Assembly (NCBI GenBank): GCA_023653785.1
Contig: JAMKCH010022379.1
Location: 1-64,000, forward strand
Reading direction: 5' to 3'
DNA length: 64,000 nt
Origin: Ophioderma brevispina
Taxonomy: Eukaryota; Echinodermata; Ophiuroidea; Amphilepidida; Ophiodermatidae
Each line of letters begins with the position of its first letter. Position 1 is the stretch's first letter. The position numbers and the translations under genes were made by a program. The notes under the pieces are model-generated. The model did no database searches and had not been told where the DNA came from. It was given only the letters and a program-made list of their open reading frames with translations. Positions 43,921 to 54,505 of the stretch are shown here, one piece after another.

Positions 43921-45109
43921 GACCTAAAAACCTGTCAAGTCTACAGGGTATCTCAAATCCGAAATTTGTTTAACCCCCCTTTTAATTACATTCTTGTAGA
44001 TCACAATGAAATCTGCATTTGTCACCTGAAATACTTCATTATATCTTCTTAATCCATCAAAATCTAGTAGAGACAAATTTGGAATGAAAAATGATGGAAA
44101 CTTTGAGAGGTCGTCCTGTTGGTTTAAAGCAGAAAATCCCAAGGCAACTTGCAGTTACGTATTATTGCACAATAGTTGAAATATTTTTTATTTTCAGGTT
44201 AGCAAACATAACTGCTTTTCAAATTTTTATACTTGTGCCGATCTTACTTCAGTTACGTTATACATACTTGAAATGGTCTCGGAGTATCAGTCAAATAAGC
44301 ACTGGAACTGAGAGAATTAATCTGCTGCCAATTCCATATCAGCCACCCTGTAGACTAAAGGCAGCTTACATTTAAGTACCAGGTCTAATATCACCGTAGA
44401 TACTTTTTGCACATAACAAAATTCACACCACAAATTTTTGGTCACTAAAGGCACGTCTTACACAATGCCACTTGCCCTTGGATGTAGTCCCTGCAGGGGC
44501 ATAGCCGGTCAACATCAGGCTTGCCACCTGCACAGCTAAAGAGCATGTCATTGGCTTGCAGATAACAGTACTTGGCAGAACCTCGTACAGAAGGGGCATG
44601 AATGTCTTCAACACTTTCCACTGTTTGGCAGTTAAATCCATACTCCCTGGAAAGTTAAGAGAGGAAAAAGGAAGAGCATTGAACATAAGGTTCATTCATA
44701 CTACACTACTGCATCTGCATTGAGACTGGTTCTGTAGAGACAGAGCCCATCTCTATACCTAAAATAATGCATCATGGTACTGAAATGAAGTTGCGGCAGA
44801 AAGTAATCAATATATCGGCAATGCAACGCACAGTGTAGTGAGGTGTATATATATTACCGTATTCCGAGTTTCACAGCATAGCCTCACTTTCGATCTCGAC
44901 TACTTGCGGTACAGTACAGACCAGTTGTGGGAATGCCTTAGTTGTGACACCATAGCATGTACATACATATCTTTTGGTTGACACGACCAAGAAACATCAT
45001 CCGTCTGAAGATAGGCTACCCAGTGATCAAAAGTGAGGGTATGCCATGAAACTCAGAGTAACTGTTGCCTTTCCAGAGGTCTATACTTTGAAATTCGTTT
45101 TTACCTATG
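43921..45109. other. Mostly unique sequence; weak exon candidates only
   Basis: Apart from the minus-strand candidate exon at 44528-44646, I see no supported gene. A ...TTTTTTATTTTCAG acceptor-like site at 44197 is followed by an open stretch with cysteines, but no convincing donor. Confidence 0.3.
44528..44646 (-). CDS. Candidate exon or hAT-transposase-like fragment
   Basis: On the minus strand, CTCTCTTAACTTTCCAG precedes an open 119-nt stretch that ends CTGTGCAG|GTGGCAAG, giving plausible splice borders. The translation is SMDLTAKQWKVLKTFMPLL, then YEVLPSTVICKPMTCSLAVQ. The LT..QW..L..F.PLL.EV...T pattern is reminiscent of the region before the dimerisation domain in hAT transposases, so it may be transposon-derived rather than a host exon. 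The frame also stays open past the donor to about 44423. Confidence 0.25.
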
Positions 45110-45240
45110 TATAGTGTCACATAACCTGGGATGACCTATGACCATGGAATATGACCTTGAACCTCATTAACATATGAAAGTTTCCATATTGCATCTATGA
45201 CTCAAGTTTGGTTCCAATTAGATTTAACCTTTTTGACACG
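45110..45240 (+). repeat. TGACCTTTGACC-family repeat fragment (diverged)
   Basis: GATGACCTATGACCATGGAATATGACCTTG-type words at 45131 onward, CATTAACATATGAAAGTTTC, then TTGCATCTATGACTCAAGTT and TGGTTCCAATTAGA, as in the 26840 copy. Only the middle of the family is present. A TTTAAAGCGGCACTGGCACA word at 45263 may be one end of a further TTAA element with no partner found. Confidence 0.6.
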
Positions 45241-45523
45241 CACCAAAACTTTTACATAACTTTAAAGCGGCACTGGCACATTTTCAGAAAAATATGAAAT
45301 TTCTTCAATTAGCTCGAAAATGATAATCTAGACCATTGGAAGAATAGGGATATATATTACACATAAAAATGACATACCCAAAAACAGATATCGGCATTAT
45401 TAAGAGGCTTAAGATATCCAGGTATATTTGCAGGCTCAACCTTGAAGTTGCAGTAACTTTAATAAAAACTGGTCTATACATGAATCAAGACAGATCGGTC
45501 AAACAACGTGCATGCCATGGGAA

Positions 45524-45661
45524 CATGGGCGTAACAGGCGGGGGAAGGGGCAGGTTTCCCCCCTGACGACTTTGGCGGGAAAAAATTTGCAAAAATTATG
45601 CTTAAATCAGCCTTTTTTTAGCCCTCTGACGGGAAAAAATTGGCCTCCTTTGACCCCCCTG
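45524..45661. mobile_element. hAT-like MITE (copy 4), 3' end degenerate, perfect 8-bp TSD
   Basis: 138 bp. It begins CATGGGCGTAACAGGCGGGG and ends ..TTTGACCCCCCTG, so the right terminal inverted repeat is reduced to CCCCCCTG. CATGGGAA flanks it on both sides (45516-45523 and 45662-45669), which fixes the borders. TTTGGCGGGAAAAAATTTGC and TTAAATCAGCC match copy 3 in part (TTAAATCAGCCCTTTTTTGG at 41643). Confidence 0.8.
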
Positions 45662-45669
45662 CATGGGAA

Positions 45670-47606
45670 TCAACTCTGGCATTTTGTATTGTGTTAAAGT
45701 CATTTCCACGTCGTCTGCTGAAGTAATTACTGCCAGAGTCATTAATTATAAAATTGTTCTGTTTACCCATAGCCGCACTGATTTGGGCTAATAAATTTCC
45801 CGTGAGGGTAATACGTTTTACGAGAGTTATTCGGAGGAAACGGATTGTCCCACCGCAGAGCATGGGGTGTATGGGCCATTGGTCTCAGTCATGGTTTTGC
45901 TACTGTACATAAAGCCCAGTCATCGTCCATTCAATCCAGTTGGTTGTGGCCGTTGACAATGGGCGTCGACTTTTCACCCGCGGCTTTGGCCTTTTCGCCA
46001 ACCGTCATCACATAGCATCTGATCTGCGTAGGAGTAGGTCACGGTTTTTGCGTACTTGACAAAAATGTTTTGCTAAAGGCAATTGTGCCTTGGCTGAATG
46101 ATTGTGTCTTTATGGATAATTGATCTGTAAAGAATATGGCAAGGGCGTCTAACTGGGTTCCTATCTTCCTTATGTATGTTGTAGTTAGTTATTGCCATTC
46201 AGTGTTCGAACGATATAAAAATGATTTATTAGACAAATAGATCCATTGGATGTAATACAGTGTTTATTTGCGGGGAGTATGGCGGTTGACGTGATAGGAC
46301 CGAGCTAGTTCCTGCCTGATATTTTCGAAATCGTCCTTAAGGAGTTTGGAACCTAGATTTCAGAAAATCAAGGATTTTAGTGTCTTGAGGATTGGGTAAG
46401 ATGTTGAGTCAGAATTCTTGAACTCTAAGTGGACAAATGTAGTTAATGTCAAAAATATCAAGGCTTTGATGTTGTGATTTCATCAAAACATGTTCCGTGC
46501 CTATTAATAAAACAACAAACAGAAGCAACATTATAATCCATTCATATTGTGTCAGGAAACAGATGCGACGAATTGATGTACACCTAAAATGCAAAGTTTT
46601 GGTGATACGATAACACATTTGGTTGAAACAAACCTCAGAGTGGTGCGTCGTTCTTCAAAGAGCAGTATGTAACTTGGCGTGAATTGGTGACCGAGCTCCA
46701 AAAAAAATAACTTGTTAAGCCGAATGAACAAGCGTTCAAGGAACAGTTGTCGTTGTGGGTGCACGGTCGTCGATTGATGATCACCAAATCCACATTTGTT
46801 AGTTTGCTCCAAAAGCAACCAGCCTTGAGGAAGCGATGTGATTAAAACGCTTTTAAGGGTTAAAGCTACATCTAGCAGCCATCAAGTTTTATTGAGGTCA
46901 GTAATGGTTATTTGTATGTCAAGAAAATAACAATGCGATATTATTACCGTCACATGCTAGACAACTGAGGCAAAGGTTTATAGAGCACTTCAACTTTATG
47001 TGCAATCGGTTAGTCATTCATCCATGAATTTAAACTCAGAAACGTTGGTTAAGTACGGCCTTCGTCCCATAGGCCATTCTCATTTAATGGGTTAGCAACT
47101 TTTCACAACTTTGTGGTAGAAGGGAATCAGAGTGTCATGTTAATTTCCACCTCCTATAATGACATTTGCACAGAAACAAGTGGCGGACAGGCTGGTATAC
47201 TGTGTTTCTGGAGTGCTTACAATTCTTAAGTCGTATCAATTGATATGGATAGTCAGCCAAATTGTTTTCAACAATTGTACCAGTTCTCATGCCAATTAGG
47301 CCAATGAGTGCAAATCACAAACCGATTTATGTGCATCGGATTGGGCATATACTAGTATAATAGACGTTGTATTCTCATTTAATGTCGGCCTTATTCACTT
47401 AGTTGATTGATTCTCCCCTATAGGCCTATTCACGCCATTGTGGCTTATTTAATAGCTCGTCCGGTTAATAGGCTGTTAAGCCCCATAATGCCATGGCCAC
47501 ATGAAAAAGTTGAACTGCATGATATTACCGTGTGGCTAAATAAGCTGGCAGGCTTAAAATATTTCAGTCGTTTTTAAGTTCCCATCTCTTTTATTATGGT
47601 TGTTAG
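45670..47606. other. Unique sequence, no gene established
   Basis: Overlapping minus-strand frames at 46409-46818 have no recognisable domain. No repeat ends or splice-bounded exons can be supported. Confidence 0.35.
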
Positions 47607-47690
47607 GCAACCAAGACTTTTCAAATCCAAATGAAGGTCTATTGTTGCCTTTGGAACAAAACACTATGAGGTATCCACCAAAGGACACAG
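47607..47690 (+). CDS. Candidate juxtamembrane exon (84 nt)
   Basis: Acceptor CTCTTTTATTATGGTTGTTAG and donor GACACAG|GTCAGT bound an open stretch encoding NQDFSNPNEGLLLPLEQNTM then RYPPKDT plus one nucleotide. It enters and leaves in phase 1, which fits the membrane-helix exon at 60820 (incoming GT completes Gly). The intron would be ~13 kb. Supported only by splice sites and phase; it may be chance. Confidence 0.22.
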
Positions 47691-47805
47691 GTCAGTGGTT
47701 TTCCCTTGTACATACCTTGACTGCAAACTGGCCTCGTGTAAAACCAGGGGGGTATTTTCTAAATACATTGGTGATGAAAGCTACTGAAAACGGTCCAAGG
47801 GAATT

Positions 47806-47808
<3 letters not shown>

Positions 47809-47837
<29 letters not shown>
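47809..47837. repeat. 29-nt T run
   Basis: Uninterrupted T tract; the frames through it are artefacts. Confidence 0.9.
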
Positions 47838-47842
<5 letters not shown>

Positions 47843-48659
47843 TATATTTTGTTTTGGAAGTTGCATAGGTCTTTGCGCATATTTATTTATTGAATCATGA
47901 GTTTGCAAACAGGGAACACGCCCAATTTTGAAGGTGGTTAACATAAAAATAAAAAGCATTCACAGGTGTTAAGTTTCTGTATACAAGTATAGCAGAGCCT
48001 TTCAATGAAAAGTTAAAATGCTAAACCTCTCCAAACCAAAGATCCGCTATCAAGAAACACATACACAACTATTTATACACACGCACACACTATCTCACTT
48101 ATGTACACACAACGCTTGTACACAACGCTCACCACGCAAATAAGAAGTGGCACAGTAACTGTGCCAGTTGGGTTCTGTCGTTTTAAGGCAGAGACCTAGT
48201 ATTTCGGGTATTCATGAGATATAAACCTTGGTTTGTGCGGTTTTCCATCTAAGGAATATGCATGTCGCAATATAGTTGGTTTGAATAATTTTTAAAATCT
48301 ATTGCATATGTACCCTCTTATATGTGATTTGGTGCTATATATAATAAGTGAGTTTGGAAATTGTACCTTTTTGTAAAGTAATTTGGTATATTTGGGTGTT
48401 GTGCGGTTTGCAATGTGCCCCCACACATGTGTAAAGTTTCCCTTTTGTGCTAGTTGCTTCCACTGCATTGGCGGGCCCCTCATTATTTATTTTCTTAAAA
48501 AAAAATGGCATTTGAAAATTCTAGGCTATGGGTATGATCATAATACCCATAAATAACATTTTTGTTTGGGTATAAACACCTACAGTTGATTCCAAGCCAT
48601 TCAAAGTAACTTAAAACATTAGTCTGCCAAATATTTGATTGCATGCAGTGCTTATATAA
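47838..48659. other. No gene seen; CA-rich tract at 48055-48130
   Basis: AT-rich DNA with an irregular ACACAC-rich stretch. No supported coding. Confidence 0.4.
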
Positions 48660-48679
48660 ATTACAGAACTAATTATGCA

Positions 48680-48990
48680 AATTGGTGCAGTTGGGGCAGT
48701 GCTCTGTCATTTGTATTTAAGGTTGTAGATTTGAGCCCCGTTGTCACCAAGGTGTTGTGCTCTTGGGCATGGGACTGTACCTCGCTGTATCTCTCCACCA
48801 GGAGTATGAATGGGTACCGGAATATGGAGTGCAAAAGAATGGCAGTGCGGGAGGTGTGTCGAACCTCCACAGAATCAATAAATTTATGATGAGTCTGCCC
48901 AAACACCAGGGTCAGATGCTGGGGTCCGCCTGCGGGAGACACATTTTGCATTTGCTTTTGGCTGTATATAATTTGAAGGTCACAGCTTAT
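48680..48990 (+). mobile_element. tRNA-derived SINE (second family or subfamily)
   Basis: B-box-like GTTGTAGATTTGAGCCCCG at 48722-48740 follows an upstream segment with CAGTGCTCTGTCATTTG. The body reads CCAAGGTGTTGTGCTCTTGG, GCATGGGACTGTACC, CTCCACCAGGAGTATGAATG and GGTACCGG, wording I associate with widespread SINE bodies of marine invertebrates. The 3' end is degraded (TTTGGCTGTATATAATTTGA). The A box is not clear. Confidence 0.6.
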
Positions 48991-49375
48991 TAAGGTCAGG
49001 TTAACACGGCATATCAGGTAGTCCCATCATCTACAGTGAGCCAATATTTTTGGTAGGATGGCCCTGTTATAATGTGTTTGCCTTTTACAGGTATCTGACT
49101 TGTTAAGGCATTCGTGATTTGGCAGAGCCATTCTTCGAAGTAAATCTTAAGAAAAATTCATGTTTTATTGATGAGCCTGCAAAAAATTCGCATGGGTATT
49201 GGCTTCTGGTAATTATTTATTTGCATGCTCTGGGTTGGTTGGTAAAAACCTCCTCGAATTTATCAAAAAGGGTCAGCGGCACAGTTAATATAGGAACGCC
49301 CTCAGGAATTTAAAGTTGGGTAATCTGTGTGGTTTTAATATCTATTTTTTTTATTTTTTTTATTTTGTAGATATT
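48991..49375. other. No gene seen
   Basis: Unique DNA; the 64-codon frame at 49119-49313 has no recognisable domain or splice borders. Confidence 0.3.
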
Positions 49376-49572
49376 TTCCCACAATGCAGTGCTTCCATTG
49401 GAAGTTTTTGGACAGGTTGCCATGTGGATCGGTAGAGATGAAACGCTCTAAAAATGCAAGTTTGTGATCAGTACTTGTAAAATTTAGCCATGTTCATCAA
49501 TAAAAACTACCAAATCAGTTTTTTTTAAAACCTGTACAAAAACCTCCAATGGAAAGCAATGCATTTTGGGAA
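49376..49572. mobile_element. ~197-bp MITE with 43-bp inverted ends
   Basis: TTCCCACAATGCAGTGCTTC then CATTGGAAGTTTTTGGACAG at the left is mirrored by CTGTACAAAAACCTCCAATG then GAAAGCAATGCATTTTGGGA at the right (about 43 bp, a handful of mismatches). The terminal TTCCCAxAATGCAxTGC resembles the ZNF143/Staf binding consensus. No clear TSD. Confidence 0.75.
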
Positions 49573-51130
49573 GCTATTGAAATTTCTCTTGGGTACTTTT
49601 AGCCCGCTCCTAAAGAGGTTATGCCGGTGAGTCCTGATCAGTAATGCTGACTTTGTTCAGCAGAATCAAATCAGAAAACCGCTGTTATTTGCACCCATCT
49701 TGGCATTCATACGTGATGATTGCCAAGGTTGACGCAAACTTTTTAAAATTGAAGGACTTGCATCCGGTAAGGACATCCGTTCGATTCTTTTGATCCTAGC
49801 CAATCGATTAAGACAGCACTACCTCTATTTGTTACCATATTAAAAATGTACATCTTTCCGTGTGGTTTTTATGGCTTAATAGCATTTTATCAATAACAAT
49901 GTTCAACACCACTAATACCTCGGCGTGATAATTATTTTGTCAAGTTACGGGGCTCAATGTGGTAAGTGCGGTATTTTGAGGAGTTTAGGGGTGCACTTGG
50001 TTGGAAGTTTTTTTGTGGATATTGTGCATTCTTCATAAATATGGCCTGCCTTGATTGGCATACACGTAAAACTGATTCATTTTCTAAATAATCCAGAGAG
50101 GGCTTGATATTTCTGTTGTGTTTTGCCGCTAAGTGAAGACCTTTATGCCTATGGTATAAATATGGTAAATACTAAGGTATAGGCTTCTTTGTAGAAAGCG
50201 GTTGAAATTTCAAATGGTTGAAAGTGGCATATTGCCTTCCCTTTAGTTATGTGCGCTTCATTTGTGATTGGGTTTGTCACCATCTATACCTCCCCAAGGG
50301 GCATTGCTTAAGACGGGAAACGCTTAATGTTTGTCTAATATATGCATCAGCTTATACAATTTTGAAATGTTCTTAAAAAACTCAAAAAATGTTGATTGGT
50401 GCAACTATTTTTGTCACATATTTTCCAAGGTTATCCTTTAAATACGGTTCTGGGTGGTTGAACATGTATGAGTTATGTGAATGAGTACAGTTTAGGCATA
50501 ATTTGTAATGCATATGTGGGTTTCCATTGAATTTGATAAAACCTTTTTGGTTTTGGGTTCATTTTTTACCATGGGCCAAATTTGTTGCGTGGCGTGTTTT
50601 GTGGTTATTGTATATGGGTGGGTTATGTTTCTAGTTTTATCCCAATTTAAAGAAAACCCCTGGATAAGTCTTTTCCTTTGAATGAACCTGCCCATCTTTG
50701 TTATGCAAATGCGGCCAACAGCTTGATTGGCTTCTTAATTATAAACTGTATGTTTGGTGCCTTCTCCCCAGTAAGAAGCTATTTGGTTTTTGCGTTGTTT
50801 CGAATGTGGGGAGGAGTTTAGGCAAAAGTATGTGTTAATTAGGAACTCTCAATCAAACTTAATAATGCTCTGGGTTATTTAAACTCTTAACCGTGGTGCC
50901 TTCTGCTATCCGCGTCAGGTGGTGAGTGCCATATGATTGTTTGGCATCACTGCAAAAATTTTAATCCAATCGAAGTTGGGGTACATTTTGTGGCGTTAGC
51001 CCATTTTTTATTAATCAGAATATTCTGTATTGCCTAGTTGGTTGAGATTAAAGTAATCTTATGACTAAACGTAGATTTGGTATACAGAGGAATTAAGTAA
51101 ATTTAAAATGCCATGCTTGTCTTATGATAC
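49573..51130. other. T/G-skewed unique sequence, no gene seen
   Basis: The plus strand is visibly T- and G-rich (for example 50500-50650). No repeat ends or coding signals are supported. Confidence 0.35.
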
Positions 51131-51190
51131 CAGCCCCCCCCCCCCACACCCCGCCCCCGGGGAGGGGTGGGGGGGGGGGGGAGGGGGGTT
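51131..51190. repeat. C-run/G-run hairpin
   Basis: CAGCCCCCCCCCCCCACACC, CCGCCCCCGGGG, then AGGGGTGGGGGGGGGGGGAG and GGGGG. The C- and G-runs can pair with each other, and the G strand could form quadruplexes. It is also a classic site of assembly error. Confidence 0.8.
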
Positions 51191-52785
51191 TGGTCAAGTT
51201 CTGGCTCAGAAATTTGTTTGGCACCATTTTTTTTCTGCCTAAAGGCGGCCTCATTGCTTTTTATTTGGCATTTATTTGATATTCAATTAGTTGGACAATT
51301 TGATCTTTACTGATAACTGATGTGAGCGAGCCAGAAAGACCTGACTTAAGGCTCTGCCGAATGCTCTCTGTTAGTAATTAGAGTACTTATCAAATGTTGA
51401 GATGAACAAATGCGGATATTAAAGTATTTTCATTATAGTTTTAGTGCAGGCATCCCATGAGGTAATTGACTTCAGATTTTCTTCCACTCAGTTTCGTCTT
51501 TTTCATTTATTAATTATTAATAGTGCATTGATCTTAGATATGAGGGATTCCTGAGTCTTAGGGTACTGACTTCGGGTTAACATTAAGTAATAGTTCAAAC
51601 AATTGTTCTAGCAGCCTCCCACCCCTGAGGTAGTTGTCTTTAGGAGCCCTTTAACTGAGTTGGATACACAATTTAATCCGATATTCAAAGTGATCCCTAG
51701 ACTGATGGGAGTAAGCCAGTAAAGATTAGTATTTCCAAATAAAGTTAAGTTTCAGCCTAATCTTGCTGCACTGGTTCTCTGATGTTTATATATAAGGGCA
51801 TTAATTTGATGTACCCATAATTTAATTCTTTTGTGAGGAATTTGACGAGAGGAATAACTGTCTCATGTCAAGGCATGCCAATCAAAAGAATTTTACTTAC
51901 ATATGTGGCGGGGACACCTAAAAATTTGGCATGAGTGATTTGACAGACATTGCATGTTGGCTTTACAGATGGCACACAATCTGTGGTATGGGCTTATTAG
52001 GAGCAACTGTCTCCAAAGCCATACGGTGTTAAAATGGAATTGGTATTAAAGCCAGGCCACATTCAAAATCCATGTTTGTTTGGCGAACCAGTTATGAATA
52101 AGGATCGTCCTAGCACGATGTGATGCAAATTGGCAAACCTTTGTCTTGTCACATTCTTTGTAGGTGGATATGTATGTACAAATTTGGACATATGTAGAAC
52201 GAGCGTATTTTTCAAATTGTGCCAGTGTCTCGTTAACATCCAGAGCATGGTTACCCCCAGCTGTTACTCCTTGAAGAAGAGGAGAACTTAGGAACTTACT
52301 AGTAGTAAAATGTAGTATAGTGTGTGCTCATGAACATTGTCAGGCACCTCAGAGAAAATTACATAACAACATTTATGCTTTATGTGTTTTATCGTGATAT
52401 TTGTAAAGTTAATTCTGATTTCTGTGACATTGGAACAAAGCTATGACAAATGAAGGTAAGACAATTGCCACTGGACCAGAGGAATATGCAAACATGAATC
52501 ACCTTTCTAAGGCCTCTTTGGTATTTATATGCTTGAAAAAACCAGGCTCACATATTAAATCTGCAATGAGATAATAGCAATATCAAAGTTGAATCCAATT
52601 TAGGGCATACAATATAAACAGTTTATCCTTTCAGTTCTGTAAATATGAATCTATCATAGTAAAGGGGCATTTCGGATCCACAGCCTCGTCCCCCCGACTT
52701 ACCTCAAACAAGTTGAGAATTTTACTATCATCTGAACTGTAGGCATAGGTGTAGGTATAGTACCAAATATTGTCTGCAAAACCCC
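51191..52785. other. No gene seen
   Basis: Unique AT-rich DNA; no supported feature. Confidence 0.35.
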
Positions 52786-53275
52786 ACCCCCTCCCAAAAA
52801 AAAAAAGAAAACAAAGGATCAATAAAAAAATAAATAATACAATAAATAATTAAAATCAAAAATGAACAAAAAAACGGAAAAAAAATGAGGAAAAAAAAAA
52901 GAAAACTAATAATGAAAAAAAAGAAAAAAAAAAACCAAGAAAAAAAAAAAAAAAACAAACAAAAAATTTAAACAGCAACACGCAAATCAATGGAAAAAAA
53001 AACCACGAAACACCCTAAGACCTCCCAAAACCCTCACCACTCCCCAACCAACACTCACCCCACTCCCAACACTACCACGCCCCTCCACAACACCTTTCCA
53101 ACCCCCTCCCAGCACCCTGCAAGACCCCCTAAACTAACACTATGCAACCCCACCCCCACCCAAACACACTGCAAACACAACACCCCCTTGCCAAAACCCT
53201 GCCCACCCACCCCTCCCCAACACCCCGCAATACCTAACCCCTCCCCAACACCCCACCCCCCCATATGGGCACATT
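52786..53275. repeat. A-rich tract followed by a G-depleted A/C tract
   Basis: 52790-52975 is almost all A with sparse other bases. 52985-53268 is almost free of G and T and built of CCCCAACACC-like words. The open frames on both strands here are composition artefacts. The strand asymmetry is extreme compared with both flanks. Confidence 0.85.
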
Positions 53276-53900
53276 TTTAGTAATCTCATGAGCGAAGGAA
53301 TTTTGCCTATCCGACGTACCGTTTCAGAGATACAGCAATTACGCCTTTAATTAGATCATTTGCCATTACCTAAGCCTAAATCACATACTTTCCAAATTGC
53401 AAAAACGAGGTGGCCCATGATAGGCTTCATGCAGTGCAGCGAAAAATTTTGAGCATCCAATCTACATTGTCAAAAATATAGCAATTAGCTGATTTTGCAT
53501 ATTAATGAGTCATTTGCATGCTCAATTTTCCAAAAATCGCCCAAAATCTAATCAGTTGAGAACTCTTCAGCCCTACTTCCTTCCACCAAGTACATCAATA
53601 TACGACTTACGGAACTCCAGAAAAACTGTACACAGGCCTTGCAGGATAATTTTCATTAACTTATGCAAATAGATACTTAAATTAACATATTTTATGCCCA
53701 AAATCTAATCAGGTCGAGAACTTCATCAACCCGCTTCTTTCCCCAAATTACATCTTTGTTGCCCTTACAGAACTCCAGATAAATATATACAACGGGGGTT
53801 AAACATTTTTATCCAAGACGGACGGAAGGACGAACGGACGACGAACAGACGGACGGTGCTCATTTTATAGTCCCTGTTCCGAACTCGTTCGGCAGGGGCA
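53276..53900 (+). repeat. TGACCTTTGACC-associated repeat type: GACGGACGG tract plus 3' hairpin
   Basis: Family words TTCCACCAAGTACATCAATA (53581) and CCCCAAATTACATCTTTGTT (53741) match 36780. A GACGGACGGAAGGACGAACG / GACGGACGGTGC microsatellite (53817-53859) is followed by a hairpin CCCTG..CCGAA-CTCG-TTCGG.CAGGG (53873-53897). The segment CAAAATCTAATCAG.T.GAGAACT occurs twice (53533 and 53700). No DR1 site is intact in this copy. Confidence 0.6.
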
Positions 53901-54154
53901 AATAAATAAAGAGCTGGAATCACGAAATACAACTTTAATGTCAAATACAAATGAAATAAAATCCTGCTATTCCTGGTGTCATTACACAACTGAGCCATTA
54001 GCCTAAGTATAATATTTGGTCTAATATTATTGCAAATTCTAGCTTGAGAAATCCATAATTTTGTATTTGTCCGTAAACAGAAATTACAACACAGTGCGCC
54101 TGTTGGGCACCATGATACACACAATTGCTCATAACACAAAAATGCAGTCAGAAC
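53901..54154. other. No gene seen
   Basis: AT-rich spacer. Confidence 0.3.
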
Positions 54155-54505
54155 TTAAGGTGAAACGATAGATTTTGAGGCACCCAATCATTGTGTCATA
54201 ATAGTAATTTCATATAGAATAGACAATTCATAGATTTATTACCTTGTTATTTTGCTGCAGAAATGTCTTAAAAGAGAGAAAAAAGGTGGATTTTGATTGT
54301 TTATATTTCAATATAAACACATAGGCTGAATTTTGTATTGCTCTACACGAAAATTAAGAATTTATCACATTCTTTGTACAAGAAAACATTTCCAGCTTAT
54401 ATCCGTCAGTGAGATTTTTGATAGAAAGCTTGACAACAGTCCAAAAATCCGGAATTGTATATTTTAGGGACACTGTTATTTGAAATCTCTCGTTGCACCT
54501 TTTAA
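54155..54505. mobile_element. TTAA-flanked MITE, AGGTGCAACAAGAGATT family, copy 2
   Basis: Left end TTAAGGTGAAACGATAGATT is diverged; right end GAAATCTCTCGTTGCACCTT then TTAA (54502-54505) is well kept. The interior matches 36268-36623 throughout (AATTTCATATAGAATAGACA, TTTTGCTGCAGAAATGTCTT, AGGCTGAATTTTGTATTGCT, TTTTTGATAGAAAGCTTGAC). Confidence 0.8.

Noticed and set aside
44198..44320. Cysteine-containing open stretch after a good acceptor (…TTTTATTTTCAG)
   Set aside because: A fitting donor and phase partner could not be found, and a second frame is equally open.
52990..53280. 96-codon Pro/Thr/His-rich frame
   Set aside because: Pure product of the G-depleted A/C tract; the opposite strand gives an equally artificial Gly/Val frame.
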